DNA from: Lasiosphaeria ovina
Lineage: Eukaryota > Ascomycota > Sordariomycetes > Sordariales > Lasiosphaeriaceae
Assembly (NCBI GenBank): GCA_033439765.1
Contig: JAULSN010000013.1
Location: 434,001 to 498,000 of the forward strand
Direction: 5' to 3'
Length of the DNA stretch: 64,000 bases
This document shows positions 11,240 to 23,714 of the stretch, in pieces (the stretch's first letter is position 1; each line of letters starts with the position of its first letter). The notes under the pieces are model-generated. The model worked only from the letters and a program-made list of their open reading frames with translations. It had not been told where the DNA came from and made no database searches. Made by a program: the position numbers and the translations under genes.

Positions 11240-12570
11240 TCAGCAACTAGTCTGAGATCTAAGACTACCCTTGACCTCTAAAAGACCGCCGCACCTCGCG
11301 TTTATTCGCCGCCGACATTGGGCGAGTATGTCCCCCAATGTTATAACAGTGAACGGTTGTGTGGGGGCTTCGAGGGCGTAGTCCGGGTCATCCTCTTGTA
11401 AGTCATGCACATGAAAGAATTCAACGTCTAGTGACTTTTCTGTGTGCAATATCATCTAGAATGATTGTGCCATCTTTGCATGGTATAGCGGGTCAACCTT
11501 GTCGAGCATGTGCTTAAAGAAGGCTTCGAGATCTCTAGGGAGGCTGTCCAACCGTACTTCCAGGTCTCGTGCGGTGTCTCCGTTCACCAGCCCGTCCCGA
11601 AGAGATGTTGTGACGAGGTAGACCCACAGAAATATGCCTTCAACCCTGCCGGTAATTTTGCTGACGATGAGCTCCATTTGGTTCTTTGGCATCCTGCTCA
11701 CTCCCATGCCAGCAGCGCATTAACTGATCTTGCGTATATGCCCGAATGTCGTGACGAGTGAGATGGTGGACATATATACTCTTGCTGTTATTCGCCATAA
11801 AGGCATGCTTGAGAGGCAGTATTTGACGTTTTGGGACTCGGGCAACTCCTTGAAAAGACGGCAAAGCTCGAAGTGGTCGCCGTCGAACTCGTCAGCGCTG
11901 TCGATGAACAGGAAAAATTTGGTCAGGGAAACTGGGGACTGAACCACGTCTCGGAAGGCTTGGAGTACTTCGTGAAAAGGCCATTCGTTGGAACTAAACC
12001 CGCCCATTACGCTTGAGCTTGATTTGATAGCCGACCATCTGGCGGGACATATCACTGCGATCAGGGCCGGGCAAGCCCTGAAGATGTCAAAGACCACAGA
12101 TCTAAACAGCCCAAGTTGCGACTTCTGCATCTCAGTCCCGGCCGTCCAAAAGTTGTGTCTTGCGACAACGATGTTATCTGTCGCGGCCCACTCGTCGAGT
12201 GCTTCAATCGTTTTTCTATGATCGGCAATGAACTTCATTAGCGTCGACTTGCCAGAACCAGCTTTCCCGGAAACCCAGAATACGCCTTTTCCGTTCTTCA
12301 GCCATTCGAGGAGAAGTGACTGATCCCCTGTGACTTTTGCCTCCCCCAAGGCCCAACGAAAGGTCTGACGGTGAGCATCTGGGATGTTGGAGTGCCGAAA
12401 CAGCCTCGAACCAAAGTCGAGGGATTTCAGGAATTGCTGCTCCTTGGAGATTACCTCCAGATCCCTTTCCGCCAACGACAGACAAGCTTGTAACCAGGCG
12501 CCCACCACGCTTCCTTCAATTATGCCGAGGTTCCCGACGATGCGTCGCCAACGGAGAGCATCGAAGTACG
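11240..12570 (-). pseudogene. NACHT-type NTPase (NLR-like), broken
   Basis: Read on the minus strand, 12.57 to 11.24 kb encodes a P-loop NTPase of the large fungal NACHT class. It shows FWVSGKAGSGKSTLMKF (Walker A) near 12.28 kb, then LFIDSADEFDGD (Walker B-like) near 11.9 kb. Next come IYVHHLTRHDIRAYTQ and GIFLWVYLVTTSLRDGL near 11.8-11.6 kb, and DVEFFHVHDL near 11.4 kb. The core changes frame around 11.84 kb and back by 11.71 kb, with small losses. In-frame stops lie near 12.57 and 11.46 kb. No start methionine is apparent, and no ankyrin, WD or TPR repeats follow. Intact relatives act as allorecognition or cell-death sensors. This copy should be inactive. Confidence 0.75.
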
Positions 12571-12876
12571 CTTCCTAGTTGTTGCCTATGCCTCTGAGTA
12601 ATGATGGGCCGGGAGTCTTTGCCATCCAGGCTGCAGTCGGGTTATTTCTCCATTCTACTCACGTCATGGGTAGGTATTTAGGCGCGAAGAGGAGCACAAT
12701 TGTCTGGGCCACGTATGGACGAAGGTTTTTGCGAAGTGTTTTGTTTAGGAGGATTTCTTAACTCATGATAGTAGCCACGCACCTACTGCGAGCCCAAGTT
12801 GTCAAAGCAAGACTAGCGAACAAGTCGACATGGAGACAAGCTCAGTCCTCAAAACACAGCCTCTATAACGGGGGGC

Positions 12877-13110
12877 TCAGCCCTTGACTCCCTTCTCAGC
12901 CATGTCCAGCATTGGGGGATAATTGATCCAGTCCTCATCGTCCAGGGTTCCCTTCGGCGCCCCGAAAGCCTGCTTCCAGGGCTGCTCCCTCTGATCACTT
13001 GTTGTACGCTGCTGAATCACCCCAATCCAAGCAGGGGTTGAAGCCTTGGAGGGGTTTTTGGTAGGCGAAGGGCTTTGGCAAAGAGGGAGCTTGTTACTGA
13101 GAGAGTCCAT
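12877..13110 (-). CDS. Small hypothetical protein, 77 residues
   Basis: An open frame from ATG 13108-13110 to TGA at 12877. The product is polar and Pro/Ser-rich at the N-terminus and ends with a WINYPPMLDMAEKG-type tail. No domain is recognised. It could instead be the last exon of a longer gene, since a possible acceptor (CTGCAG) lies just before the ATG. No neighbour supports a role. Confidence 0.3.
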   Translation of the reverse strand: MDSLSNKLPLCQSPSPTKNPSKASTPAWIGVIQQRTTSDQREQPWKQAFGAPKGTLDDEDWINYPPMLDMAEKGVKG

Positions 13111-13122
13111 GTCTGCAGGCAC

Positions 13123-13738
13123 TTTGTGATTTTTTTGGGTCGACGGCCAAGGTCAAATCGGGGACCAGCAGGAGGAAACATCATTAGCTTCAAATTCTAG
13201 TAGCAGGTTGTGATGGAGGAAGAGGAGGAGGTATTGAATAGCATACTGAAGCGGGGAAAGACACCACAACACCAAATACAACAGTAAAATCAGGGCGAAC
13301 CTTAGCGGGTGCAAGCGCAAGGTCCACTCTCAAGAAGGTCAAAACAATAAGAAAAAGGCACTACCGCGTGCACTGGTCTAGGGATCTCAATTCACGGTAA
13401 AAAGACGTGATTTTCTGAGGACTGTCCCTAAAAAAAAAGAAGGAGGAGAAGGAGGAGAAGGAGGAGAAGGAGGTTCTCTCTAGCCATGCCATCCTCTGAT
13501 CAGAGGGAGGGCAGCAGTCCACCTTATACGAGGTGGGTAAGCCAAGGAAAGGGAAGAAGAAAAGAAAATTACACTAGATTATATTAGGCAAGGGTTTAAA
13601 CAACCCCTCTTGCTGCCCAGCCCCTGAGCCCTGATCAATACTTTCCAACCGAATTTGGCGTGAGGAAGGCTTGTTCCAGTGCTGCCTTTACTCACGACAG
13701 AATCCCTGGAGCTCTACTGAGTTTATAGAAGAGCAGGA
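13123..13738. other. Intergenic region downstream of the AAA+ gene
   Basis: No gene seen. It contains a purine repeat at 13439-13473 (GGAGAA-type units after a run of A) and runs into the 3' end of the AAA+ ATPase gene. Confidence 0.5.
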
Positions 13739-16411
13739 TCATAACCCCTTTCTCACATCAACAGCGGACTTCAACTTCTCGTGCAGCTGCATCAGCTCTC
13801 CCAGCACCTGATCAAGGTTCCCGAGATCAGCGCCAGTGCCAGCCAAGTCTTGAGTGCCGCTGAGATTGTTGCGCATGACAGCGACCACGTGAGTGATATC
13901 GAGATCAGCATCCGTAGATCGCGCAATGCCGGTGGCGGTCCGGGTGGCGTTGCGTATGTCGCGGCCGTTGGTGTCAATGCTGCCGAGAAGGCGGTAGGCA
14001 TCCTCGTTCCAGAGGTCACGATTGCGGTTGAGCTTGCAGGCTCGGGCGAGGTGCTGCCTCCAGATATTTTGGCGCTCGCTGGGGCCGAGATTCTGGTATT
14101 GGATGGTAACATGGACGCGGTTGTAAAAGGCCGGATCAAAGTCTTCGACGCGGTTCGTAGTGAGGAAGAGCATCCCCTCGTAGTACTCGATCATGCGCAG
14201 AAACACGGCCACGATGGAGTTGCGCTGCAGCTCGGCGGAACTCCGGCGCGCCATGAACACGTCGGCCTCGTCAAGAAGCACCACGGCACCCCAGCGCAGT
14301 CCCAGCCGAAAGACCTTGACGAGCTGGTCCTCGAGTCCTTTGACATCGATGTCAAGATCGCCAGTTGATACTTGGTAGAGCGGTTTGCGTGTGCTCTCCG
14401 CCACACTCTCAGCCGTGAGTGTCTTGCCCAAACCAGGCTCGCCGTGTAGAAGGAAGATGAGCCCCTTGCCTTTACCCACGATAAAGTCGTCAAAGTCAGC
14501 GTCCGACTCCGGGTCTGATTTGTCGCCATCATCATTGTCCTCGTCAACATGATCACGATGTTCGTGTTGGCGGTGCTGCCGTTGCCGCGAGCCTTCCGCC
14601 GAGAAACCCATGACGAGGCTTCGCACTAGTGACTTCTTCTCCTCAGGCATCTGCAGGCGTGAATACGGGTCAGTCCGCCAGCGAATGGGTTGTAGGCCAG
14701 ATACTAGAATGCCGACCCATAGTTTGTTACGCAGTAAGAATCCCACAGTCTCTGAGTTGCACACCATGTAGTCCTCGTCTTCTAGCTCCACCTCTTTGTT
14801 GTTCTTGAACAACCCCGAGAGGCCGCCGTCGCTGCTGCTGCTGCTGCCACTGCTCAAAACCCGCGCCCCGATATGGGCGAAGTCCTCATCTTCACCTCCA
14901 CTTGGTAGCTGGTTCTCGTTTTTGTTCTTGTCTTCGTCTTCGTCGGCATTCCCGCAGAAATGGCGCACTGACGGTGAGACCATGCGGCCGTCGCCCGTCT
15001 CGTTAAACGGGGCGAGCTCATGTTGGACTGTCTTGTCGACCACAACCCGCTGGTTTGTCTAGGTAGGTAGGTAGGTAAGTAAATGGTCCGTCAGAGTTTC
15101 TGGTTTCCGACCCAAGCACCAGACATGTCCAATGGAATGACGTACCTCCCAGCTCCAGTTGAAGCCATCCTCAGCCTGGCCAAACTCGGCAAGCATCTTC
15201 TCGCTAGCCCCCGATGTCACTGCAACAGGGCCCTTGTATTGCAGCATGGTGAAGTTTGCCTTGCTGTATTCGATGTATCTCATCCCTCGCTCTAGCATCT
15301 TCTTTCGAATCTTTTGCTGCTCCTCCTGCGGCAAGAACCGCAACGGCAGTGCCGAAACGTTGTTTAAATTGATGTCTTGTATGTCAGTACCCGTGCCCGA
15401 CGTCTTCACCGTTATGGAGCGCTGAATAAGCCCGAACCGGCCGCCAGAGTGATGGCCAATCAGCAGGATGAGCTCCAGACCTGAGGACGTTCCGCTGTTG
15501 GGATTGAACGTCCGATCAACTTTGACGACGATGCCACAGCCTTCGCGGCGGTACCGGGAATTGCGTGCATACGGATTGTTGTAGTAGACCATTTCATGGG
15601 GTTGGAATAGCGTCCAGGCCAGGTCCTCCCGGAACTTATTCCTCTGCTCGGTCAGTTCCTCGTACAGCTTGATCGTCTCGCTAAGCACAGGTTGTTCAAC
15701 GATAAAGCGGAGTAGGTGCTTGATTTCCTCCTTGGTGACATCGGCCGTATCCTGATCCGCGAGCAAATCCTTCAAGTTGCGCCGCAGAAAGAACAGGCAG
15801 CGAAACGGATATCGAATCACGATGGAGGCCGCATCGACGTCCACCTCCTTGAACGGCTTGCCGATTTTGCGGAACACATCCCGTAGGCCCCTGGACTGTA
15901 TTTCAAGTCGGTAGTCCTGCATCCTGAGATCCTCGCCCAACACTTTCCGCAGCACCATGGAAAACTCCTGGAACTGCCCCTTGACGGTGGGGTCTTTTTT
16001 GTCCAGTTTGGGCCGCTGGCGCGTGAAATCTTCGATTGGAACAACCCGCTCATTTTTGCGGAGATCCTTGAACTGCACCACCTTCTTCACCTCCGGGATC
16101 CAGGTTGTCCGTTCTTCCTGCTTGGCCTGGTCGTCCTCGTCGTCGCCATCGCTTGTATCTTCGTTGTTATTGTCGTTGTTAATCTGGTGACCAGCACTTG
16201 ACGTCGAAGTTGGCAGAGATGATGGAGCGGGGGCAGGCTCTCGTGTTCCAACTGCAGCTCCAGTGTCGCTGCTGACTGCGGGTTGCGCTGCACCGCTAAC
16301 TTGGCCAACAGCCGCAGTAGTTGAACCTGGGGGGTCTTCTGTGTCGGATGCTCTGTTGAACTTGCCCCCAAGAACCTCCTTTATTTGCTCGTAAACTTCC
16401 GCAGACGTCAT
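13739..16411 (-). CDS. AAA+ ATPase with a large N-terminal domain (DUF7025-like)
   Basis: Two exons: 16411-15146 and 15058-13739. The 87-nt intron (15059-15145) has a GTACGT donor and CTAG acceptor in phase 0. The product is about 861 residues. The start is ATG 16411, because the frame upstream has only non-ATG codons. The N-terminus is acidic and low-complexity (about 1-110). Residues 120-420 resemble the domain that precedes AAA modules in a common fungal family. The AAA core has Walker A GEPGLGKT near residue 629, Walker B VVLLDEAD near 677, and a sensor-like FLTTNRVEDFDPAF after it. Such proteins are ATP-driven remodelling enzymes; substrate and compartment are unknown for this family. 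The gene looks intact. Confidence 0.85.
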
Positions 16412-17402
16412 GGTGCCGCTCTGGCTGGCTGGAACCAAGATCTTGATGTCTCAGTGAAGAACCGATACGCAGTCAGTCCAATGTGTTATTGACGGCCAAG
16501 CGACTCAAGAACCGGAACCGTGAATATGAGGTGGAGATATGCTGGAAAGGATGAACGACGTTTGCTGTCTCTCTGAAATACTGTTCTGCAAGGCGGGCCA
16601 AGGTGGTCGTTCCTTACAAATGTGGGAATCCAGCTCGACAGTCGATTCGAATTTGTGCAGGAGATACCAAAGTCTCTTGCAGCTGAATGGGTCGGTACAT
16701 GTATGTAATTACCTGGCTGTGGCCCTCCGGGAGTCATGCAGAACAGACCTGTCTACTGTTAACAGACCACGCCACGCCACGGCTGCCAAGGGGTGTCGGG
16801 CGGCCAGCCTCAATTGGGCGAGGCCTGTCCAATACATGGGTTGCATCAGATGATTACGCCACCAGCCGTCTCGGGGGGGAAGTGTTAGGCGAGGAAAGAG
16901 CACCTGGTTGGAATGCCGATTGGCCCCCCCACTTCACAGGGCTGCCATTTCTACGTCATGTAATTAGCGCTTGGAAGGTGCCTCCGGCGAGTATTGGAAT
17001 TTGGCCCCACCGCTCAGGCGCAGCCATTTCTTGCTCAATCAAGCATCCTTTTCACCAGCTTTCACTCAGCCAAGCATCTTTGCCGCTGCTTTTCAAAAGA
17101 TTCTGCGCGATCAGGTCTGCCAAGGCCGCCCCATCATGCATGTTTTTTCAGCTGGACTGGAAGCTTGGAGGTGCCCTTCCTTCTTTCGGCTACCATCAGT
17201 TCATCGTAGCATGACTAGGATGCAGCCACACAATTCGGGCCATCCTACAAGCTGAGTTAAACACGTGTGGCCATTGTGTCGATATCACTCACTCAGGTAC
17301 TAATGAGAAGGCAGGATCCAGAGTTGGTCGGCTTCGCCACGGTTTCCTCTCCGTTTCCCCCTATCCGACAATTGAACAAAACAACTTGAACACTTTGTGA
17401 AA
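16412..17402. other. Divergent intergenic region between AAA+ gene and membrane-protein gene
   Basis: About 1 kb lies between two genes transcribed away from each other, so it should hold both promoters. Short ORFs here have no domain or splice support. Confidence 0.5.
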
Positions 17403-19940
17403 ATGGCCACCGAGACAGCCCCCCAGCACCAAACTGACAACCATTCACGGCCGGCCAGGAGGTTTCGGCGAAGCTATCCTGGCAGGCACGTCAGCCAAGA
17501 GAGTGGCCACACCCACGGACTGCCGCAGCCTGACCTGAGCCTGGACACGACCCCGTCATGCAAGACCACACTGGAAAAGGTGCTCGCTTTTTGTCGAGGC
17601 CACAAGTCCTACACCCCTCCCGCCGAAGATGAACCCATTAAGAGCATTGGGCCGAAATTCGACGACATCTCTCGATATGGCATCTCGAACGCGAAAGAAG
17701 ACAAGCTGTGGCAAATTGAGGCTACCCGACTCCTCGCTGCTGTGTCCAACTTTTCCGAGCCACTCCTGTTCGAGTCGCCAATCGTACGGTGGGATATCAA
17801 CAAAGCCGAACTCGAAAAAATCTCCGAACTCGGAAACCAAGGCCTGCACTGTCTCAATATTTGCACGCACGACAACCAGCTCCTCCTGTTCGAGTCGATG
17901 CGCGACCTTTTCGAGCCCTCCAAGTACATGAGGGCCAGAAATATCCTCTCCCACGCTTTCGACACGGTCGGGAGTGCCAGCAAGCTGGGCCAGCCCAACG
18001 GCAGGGAACGCCCGATGGACTTGTCGATCCACGGCAAGACGGTCGAGGTATTTTGCGCTGTTGTCGATTACACGACGGCGGTTCTCGCGCGGTTCGCTCT
18101 GCGCGGGATCCCAACCGAGTTCTGGCACACAAGGGCGCTGGCAGGACTGGCCAAAACATCGGCCAAAATGAAGTTCCTCTTCGCTGACATCGAGAAGTTC
18201 GCCCTCCAGTCCCTCGATGACGGCCAGGACGTGTTGGCCAAAGACGAGGTGTTTAACGTCCTCGGAAGCACTGGAAAGATGCCGGTTCTGGATATTGTCG
18301 GCCCCGACGGCCAGCCATTCCAGGTCCGCCAGCCGTCCAAGGACGAGACGGGCCGCGAAGATGCAACCGATATGATGAATGTTCGCCGCTTATTGAGCTA
18401 CGACGAGAGGGCTGTCGATGTGTATTTCTCCGACATGGCCATGACGGGTAGCTGGACCATCGACAGTGTCCGCCTCGCTCTCTTTTCCTTCCAATCCAGC
18501 ATGATCTCGGGCAATCCGACTGACGCCTTTGACATCTGCAGCCTCATCTACAGGGCCGGCCTCAACGGACTTCTGACTCTTATTCACCAGGACCGCGATG
18601 GCGAGCTGATGGGCTCCACCTCCCGCGAGTTCATTCGCCTGTCCTACTCCGGGTTCAAGATGCTCTACCAAGTCGCTTCCGAACTCCGGCGAGATGGAGC
18701 GGGGATCCATCAGGGCGAGCCCAGGCAAGCCCATGCCCCAGATGACAACAACGGCGCTCTCCTCGTGTTTGACTTTGACGAGGAAAAGGCACGGGACAAA
18801 CGTGAGGCGCCCGGCCCCGTTTTGGGAGACAAAGATAGCTTTCGCCTCGACCTCTCCACCATGGGAGATCTCATCTCGGTCATGGTACCTCTGCTATGCA
18901 CGCAACCCATGCAGCTTCTTAACCTCGTGTGGGCCATGGAGATCGTGACGGGCGTAACCTCGGTGATGCATACCATCGATTATAATACGCTGCCGGGACC
19001 TAGGTTCACCGCCTTTGCGTCCCTGCGGACGAACGTGTACGAGAATGTCGTGTGGCCGAAACTGGAGGGGTCTGACGCGCGACCGCTTTCTCGGTCCCTG
19101 GTCGCACAGAACCGCCTGCACACCTATGACCAGCGGGAGATCACAGATACCAAGGTATGGGATGGCCTGCCCATTTCCAAGCGCCACGATATCACGGGAG
19201 AATCGGAGAGAAAGCTCGGCGAGCTCGAGGAGAAGTTCCGCCGGTGGACGATTGAAGAGAAGGCCATTGTGGTTCGGAAGCCCCGTTTCGTCATCCTCCT
19301 GATGCTGGGGTGTGCAGTTCTTGTCATTGGCGGCATCATGGTGGGCGTTTTTCTTGGTCAGAGATTGACCGGGGTTGATCCGTTCAACATCACGGTGTAC
19401 GCATGGGTGCTCGCAGGCTTCACCATTCTGGTTGGCAAGTCGCTGTTGGTATCCGAGTGGCCGTGGCGGGAATTCCTCCGCGCCCGGGTTCCCTGCCGCA
19501 GCATCACGGAGCTCCAGGCCGTCACGGGGGCTGAACCGCAAGAGGTGCTTGAGTACCTGCTGTCGATGGAGATTTATACCATCCTTATCACGAAAGGTCC
19601 GTATAACCGGCCGTTTGCTCGGCGGAGTAACGACGGTAGCGATGGTTTCTCTATCGACGTCAAGATCGAACTGAGGACTCTGCTTGCCAGTGGGATCCTG
19701 GTTATCAAGGTAGCAGGCCGCAAAGGGGTGGGGTTGGTGTGCATGGACTTGAGAAGGGGGACGCCAGGGAGGGCGAAAATTTCCCATTCTGATGAGATCA
19801 CCGAAGACGAGATTGTGCTTGGATGTTTTGACCTCCAAGAGGTCTTTGATGAAGACCAGGATATCCCGTTGTTGAGAGTCCAGACGAGCTGGAGGAGGAT
19901 CGTGGGGATATACCACCGGGCCAAGAAGGAGTTTCGCTGA
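17403..19940 (+). CDS. Hypothetical two-helix membrane protein
   Basis: A single exon of 845 residues from ATG 17403 (the in-frame triplet at 17397 is GTG). A large soluble N-terminal region (about 1-625) is followed by two hydrophobic helices near residues 628-652 and 662-682, separated by a short loop containing GVDPFNIT. A C-terminal domain of about 165 residues follows, with CRSITELQAVTG and GVGLVCMDLRRGTPG. This layout matches a family I know from Sordariomycete proteomes that is annotated only as hypothetical. No catalytic motif was seen. It is probably an integral membrane protein with both large domains on the same side. The frame is intact and codon use matches the neighbours. Confidence 0.75.
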   Translation: MATETAPQHQTDNHSRPARRFRRSYPGRHVSQESGHTHGLPQPDLSLDTTPSCKTTLEKVLAFCRGHKSYTPPAEDEPIKSIGPKFDDISRYGISNAKEDKLWQIEATRLLAAVSNFSEPLLFESPIVRWDINKAELEKISELGNQGLHCLNICTHDNQLLLFESMRDLFEPSKYMRARNILSHAFDTVGSASKLGQPNGRERPMDLSIHGKTVEVFCAVVDYTTAVLARFALRGIPTEFWHTRALAGLAKTSAKMKFLFADIEKFALQSLDDGQDVLAKDEVFNVLGSTGKMPVLDIVGPDGQPFQVRQPSKDETGREDATDMMNVRRLLSYDERAVDVYFSDMAMTGSWTIDSVRLALFSFQSSMISGNPTDAFDICSLIYRAGLNGLLTLIHQDRDGELMGSTSREFIRLSYSGFKMLYQVASELRRDGAGIHQGEPRQAHAPDDNNGALLVFDFDEEKARDKREAPGPVLGDKDSFRLDLSTMGDLISVMVPLLCTQPMQLLNLVWAMEIVTGVTSVMHTIDYNTLPGPRFTAFASLRTNVYENVVWPKLEGSDARPLSRSLVAQNRLHTYDQREITDTKVWDGLPISKRHDITGESERKLGELEEKFRRWTIEEKAIVVRKPRFVILLMLGCAVLVIGGIMVGVFLGQRLTGVDPFNITVYAWVLAGFTILVGKSLLVSEWPWREFLRARVPCRSITELQAVTGAEPQEVLEYLLSMEIYTILITKGPYNRPFARRSNDGSDGFSIDVKIELRTLLASGILVIKVAGRKGVGLVCMDLRRGTPGRAKISHSDEITEDEIVLGCFDLQEVFDEDQDIPLLRVQTSWRRIVGIYHRAKKEFR

Positions 19941-21839
19941 GTGTGTATAGGTCTAGGTTGATGGATCATACCTCCTTTCTCTGCCACTTCCTTTATAGTA
20001 TTTTATACCTGAAAACCAGAATCATTTCGAACCTTATCTATCAAACCACGCACTGCCGCACCCGAGTGTTCCCCAGCCGCACTGCCGTAATACCCAGCCG
20101 CCCACCCGCGATCCCAAGTTGTCCAAGAAATGACATCGCCAGCCTCACAATAGCTAATAACCCACCTACAGTCCCGCAATTACGGGGCGCACAAAAATCC
20201 CTTCTGGACGTTATTCCCAGCTTAAAAAAAAGTGCAGACGAAGCAGGCGCCATTCCTCAAACAACCGCCACAAGCGCCACAACAGCCACACACACTACCT
20301 TCGTCCGATTCTAAAGGACGAAGATCGATAGCCACCAGCACAACTCGAAGAGCGCGGCCAGCAATGACTACTCCGGCGAATGGCATCTAGGCTACCTAGA
20401 ACGACTGGGCTCACCGCGAGCGCGACCTGGCGCGGCAACGCCGTGAACAGTCGGCTCGCCCCTCTGCCGGTGACGAAGATTTCGGCCTGGACGTCGTGCC
20501 AGAGCTTGTGACGGAACCGGCCACCAGCACCAGCGCAAATGCGGCTCGCTGCGTTATCTTAGTGATGCTGGCTTCACTTGTAGGCCTTCGAGCATGATAA
20601 TTCTACCTGCGGTTTTCGGGTCGGTGCCATCGGCATCTCTTGTCTTGAGCCAATCCAAGAGGTCTTGCGGGCTGTAATTCCAGCTCTACATTTCCGAACT
20701 ACCAACATCCATTTTGCGAAAACAGCTTCAATCAAGCATGGCCGAATACGCACAGGCCATGGACGCAGCACAACCTAGGTCAGGCGCAGGCGCTGGGACA
20801 ATTTTGTAGGTCAAGTTGTGCATCGCCACCGCATTTTGGCGTTCATCTGGCTGACAACGGCGATCAAATGCAATAACCGCCAGGGTAATAGGGAGAGTTA
20901 TTGGTGATCAGGACCAGGCCAGTGTTCAGGTACCCACCTGGGCAGTTGCCATGAAGGCGCCGTCGAAGTGCTCTCCTTCACCGGTGTTGAAGCGGCCTGC
21001 CACTGATGACGACGATGACGACGGCACATCTATAGTTCTTGAAAGACGTAACTCGGGAAGTCAAACGAGGCTCTAACGAGAGGACGATAAAATACCCGAA
21101 TGGACAGTCTATCGTCTTGAGAGGCTTGCAGCAGTTCGGGCCGCAGTTCGTGCCACTCGGGCCGTGGGAATCGGCGAGAGAGGTTACGACCGGTATTGTG
21201 GAGCGCCACAGTCAGACTCTGATGGATATCAAATTGGCCATCGAGTCAGTTGCCCGCAATTCTGTTTCCACTCCAGACCGGTGCGCAACTAACTGGCAGT
21301 CGGGCAGTCAGGTCAGGAGAAACGGTAGCAGTATCCGCGGGATCGTCTACCTGCATCATTGCGACCATACTTCATAGGAAAAAACAGACAGCATCAAGTC
21401 TGACATGACGCGGCTCATTCTGGGGAATGGGAAGACAGACCAACAAGTGAAGATTCGGCGGTATACTGACACCCCCCATCCTGACCCGATGAAGACCAAA
21501 TTCAACACTGGAAAACTGGAGACGCATCGTCGCCGATCACAACGGCACCCTCGACCAGGAAAGTCAATTTATCATTACTAGCGCGTCTCTCCTCCATCTA
21601 CACAATCGTTTCGAAGGTGAAGGAATGGATGTGGCAAGCTGAACTGAGCGGGTAGTGCTGCCCAAACGCGGCATTACAGCGCTCCAACAAACATATCAAC
21701 TTGATCAACAACGTGCCATGTATCCGGTACACTTCAGGTACTCCATATTACTATTTTACTATCACTAGCAGGTACGAGATTCATTCAGTAAGCCGACTGA
21801 AACACCTTTCTCATCACACGAATAGGGAAGATAAACGCC
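19941..21839. other. Gene-poor stretch with weak ORFs
   Basis: The longest frames are 19943-20314 (+) and 21039-21377 (+, 112 residues). Neither has a recognised domain. Composition is mixed and several short fragments read like decayed coding sequence, but none can be named. Confidence 0.4.
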
Positions 21840-21990
21840 TTAAACAGCATTGTAAAGCCTAGCCCCATCCTCAATGACCTCCCAGTTCTCTGTGCCGGGC
21901 GTGGTAATGGCGTAGAACACACCCTTGGGGTCCCACTTCGACCCCACGGTCTTAAGACCTGGGTACCCGGAGCCCCAGAAGCTATCGCCC
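21840..21990 (-). pseudogene. C-terminal scrap of a BBE-type FAD-linked oxidoreductase
   Basis: On the minus strand the frame ending at TAA 21840-21842 reads SFWGSGYPGLKTVGSKWDP, then GVFYAITTPGTENW. This is the hallmark end of berberine-bridge-enzyme-type FAD oxidoreductases, which oxidise sugars or secondary metabolites. Only about 47 codons remain. No FAD-binding domain follows upstream, where the sequence has no supporting frame. It is either a relic or a last exon whose gene has been lost. Confidence 0.65.
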
Positions 21991-22304
21991 AGTTAGCTTA
22001 GTAAGGGTCGGCCTGTTTTGCACATTTTGGCTCATCAAGCTTGACACACTGGGACAAGGAAAAAAAGGGGACATAGCTCATTGAAGTAAGTGCACCCCCC
22101 TGCGACTCGCCTACCTAAGCGCCTCATCCATGGGTATTCGTCAGGACGTTCTGCAGATCCGCCTTATACGCCAGCGAGGCACGTACGGGGCAATCGGCCT
22201 AGTGATAATGAAGTTTGCGGCGTTACGCCACGCAGGGCGGTGGGTAGCGCTGTCAGACACAGGCATACCATAGCCGGGGCTGAACAAATGGCCGATCAAA
22301 ATAG

Positions 22305-23181
22305 CTAGGACACCCGGGCGGGGCGCAACAGCAACCTCACAGCCATACCCACCGGCTTGTTGCTTTGATGCTGAAGTGAATTCAAGACCACTATTGGCAG
22401 CTTTTTGTCGATTGATCTTCCATTCATGTACTCCCAACATTCAACATGTTGGCATTCAGACATAGGTTCATCCCCCTCGATCGCCAGTGTCTCGACCTCC
22501 CCGAAAGAGTAAGAATCTAGCAAGCCAGATCCCAATTTGGAGGAGAAGTGCATTACACAAGTACGATTTACCGGATCTCTGTCAAAAGGCCGATGCTGCC
22601 ACTGCAATATGTCTGCTGAAATAGGCGATGATGTGCAAGACCCGAGCTCACGATCACCCGAGGTCGACGACATGCGGAAGTGGGCAGCTACGGAACAGAA
22701 AGTTATTGCAGACCTCGATCACCCGCGCCTCCGCCGCCGCCTCCGCCTCCGCCTCCGCTGTATCCCGGCGTTCTCTGAACTCAAGGCATCGAAAGAGACG
22801 GCGTGGACGGACAATGGCTTCACGAGCCTTCTGGTGCCATTTTTCAGAGGCACGAAGCCAGTCTTGGGTCGCACTCTGGGGAGCGAGGTAGAGTACACGA
22901 TCCAATAGGGGTCCGGGTCGGTCCTCCATCGTGATGAAGGGACGGGCATCCGGCCGCTGGTGGAAGAACTTGCCTTCCATTTCAGCCTCTTTTGTCTCCG
23001 CGCAGGAGGTGCGGCAGCAACAGCGGCACAAGGTAATCAGCAGCTGCATGCAAGGGGTTCTACGAAGCGGATCAACTTTTCCATTGAAGACTTCCGCGAG
23101 CTGGTGTGTTATTGTCGAACCTTTGCTTAAGGCCGCTTGGCAAGATCTGAAGCTGCGACATGGGTGACGGAGGGCGCACAT
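22305..23181 (-). CDS. Unrecognised open frames, possibly one decayed gene
   Basis: Two minus-strand frames, 23181-22654 (about 175 codons) and 22673-22305 (about 122 codons), overlap in different phases. They could be one gene split by a frameshift or an unseen intron. The first includes a run of Glu/Ala codons from a GCCTCC-type microsatellite near 22733-22760. Neither shows a known motif or a convincing start. Confidence 0.25.
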
Positions 23182-23714
23182 TCATTCGAGGCTCTTACCG
23201 GTTACATACGTCAGTCAATCGATAGTAATATTTCAGTGTTTGTTCTGTTAGTTGGCTTCTTGTCAACTAGGGATAGAGCTATCAATTCACTCAGCGCATT
23301 TCCAGAGCCCTTCCCTTTCCCCGCAAAGAAACCGGCAAATCGCTCATATAACTCCAAATAAAGCTCTTCCAAAGCGCTAGACATAACCAAATCTTGTTCT
23401 GCTCTCTGCAGGAGAGGATTAGAACTGTCCCAATCCCTGGCTGCGCATTTGCAAGAATTAAAATACCTGCAATCCCATCTCTCTTCGCTGCAAAGTCAAA
23501 AATGACTATAGATTCACGACCCGGCTAGATATTGGTTAGATGGAGAATTAATCTCTGCGCTCAGCCAGTGTGAAGTTCTCCTTGTTTGACTTTGATTTCT
23601 TCTTGTCATGGTACACTACCGTGTAGTCGGTCCTGTTGCCATTGTTGTACAGTGCGCGCATGGGTCCCGGTTTCTTAGGGTCACTGCCGGTATAGGGCTG
23701 CTGTCTTCCCGGTA

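Noticed and set aside
17556..18128. Long ORFs antisense to the 845-residue membrane-protein gene (also 18894-19916)
   Set aside because: High GC content opens antisense frames; the plus-strand frame has membrane helices and family-like motifs.
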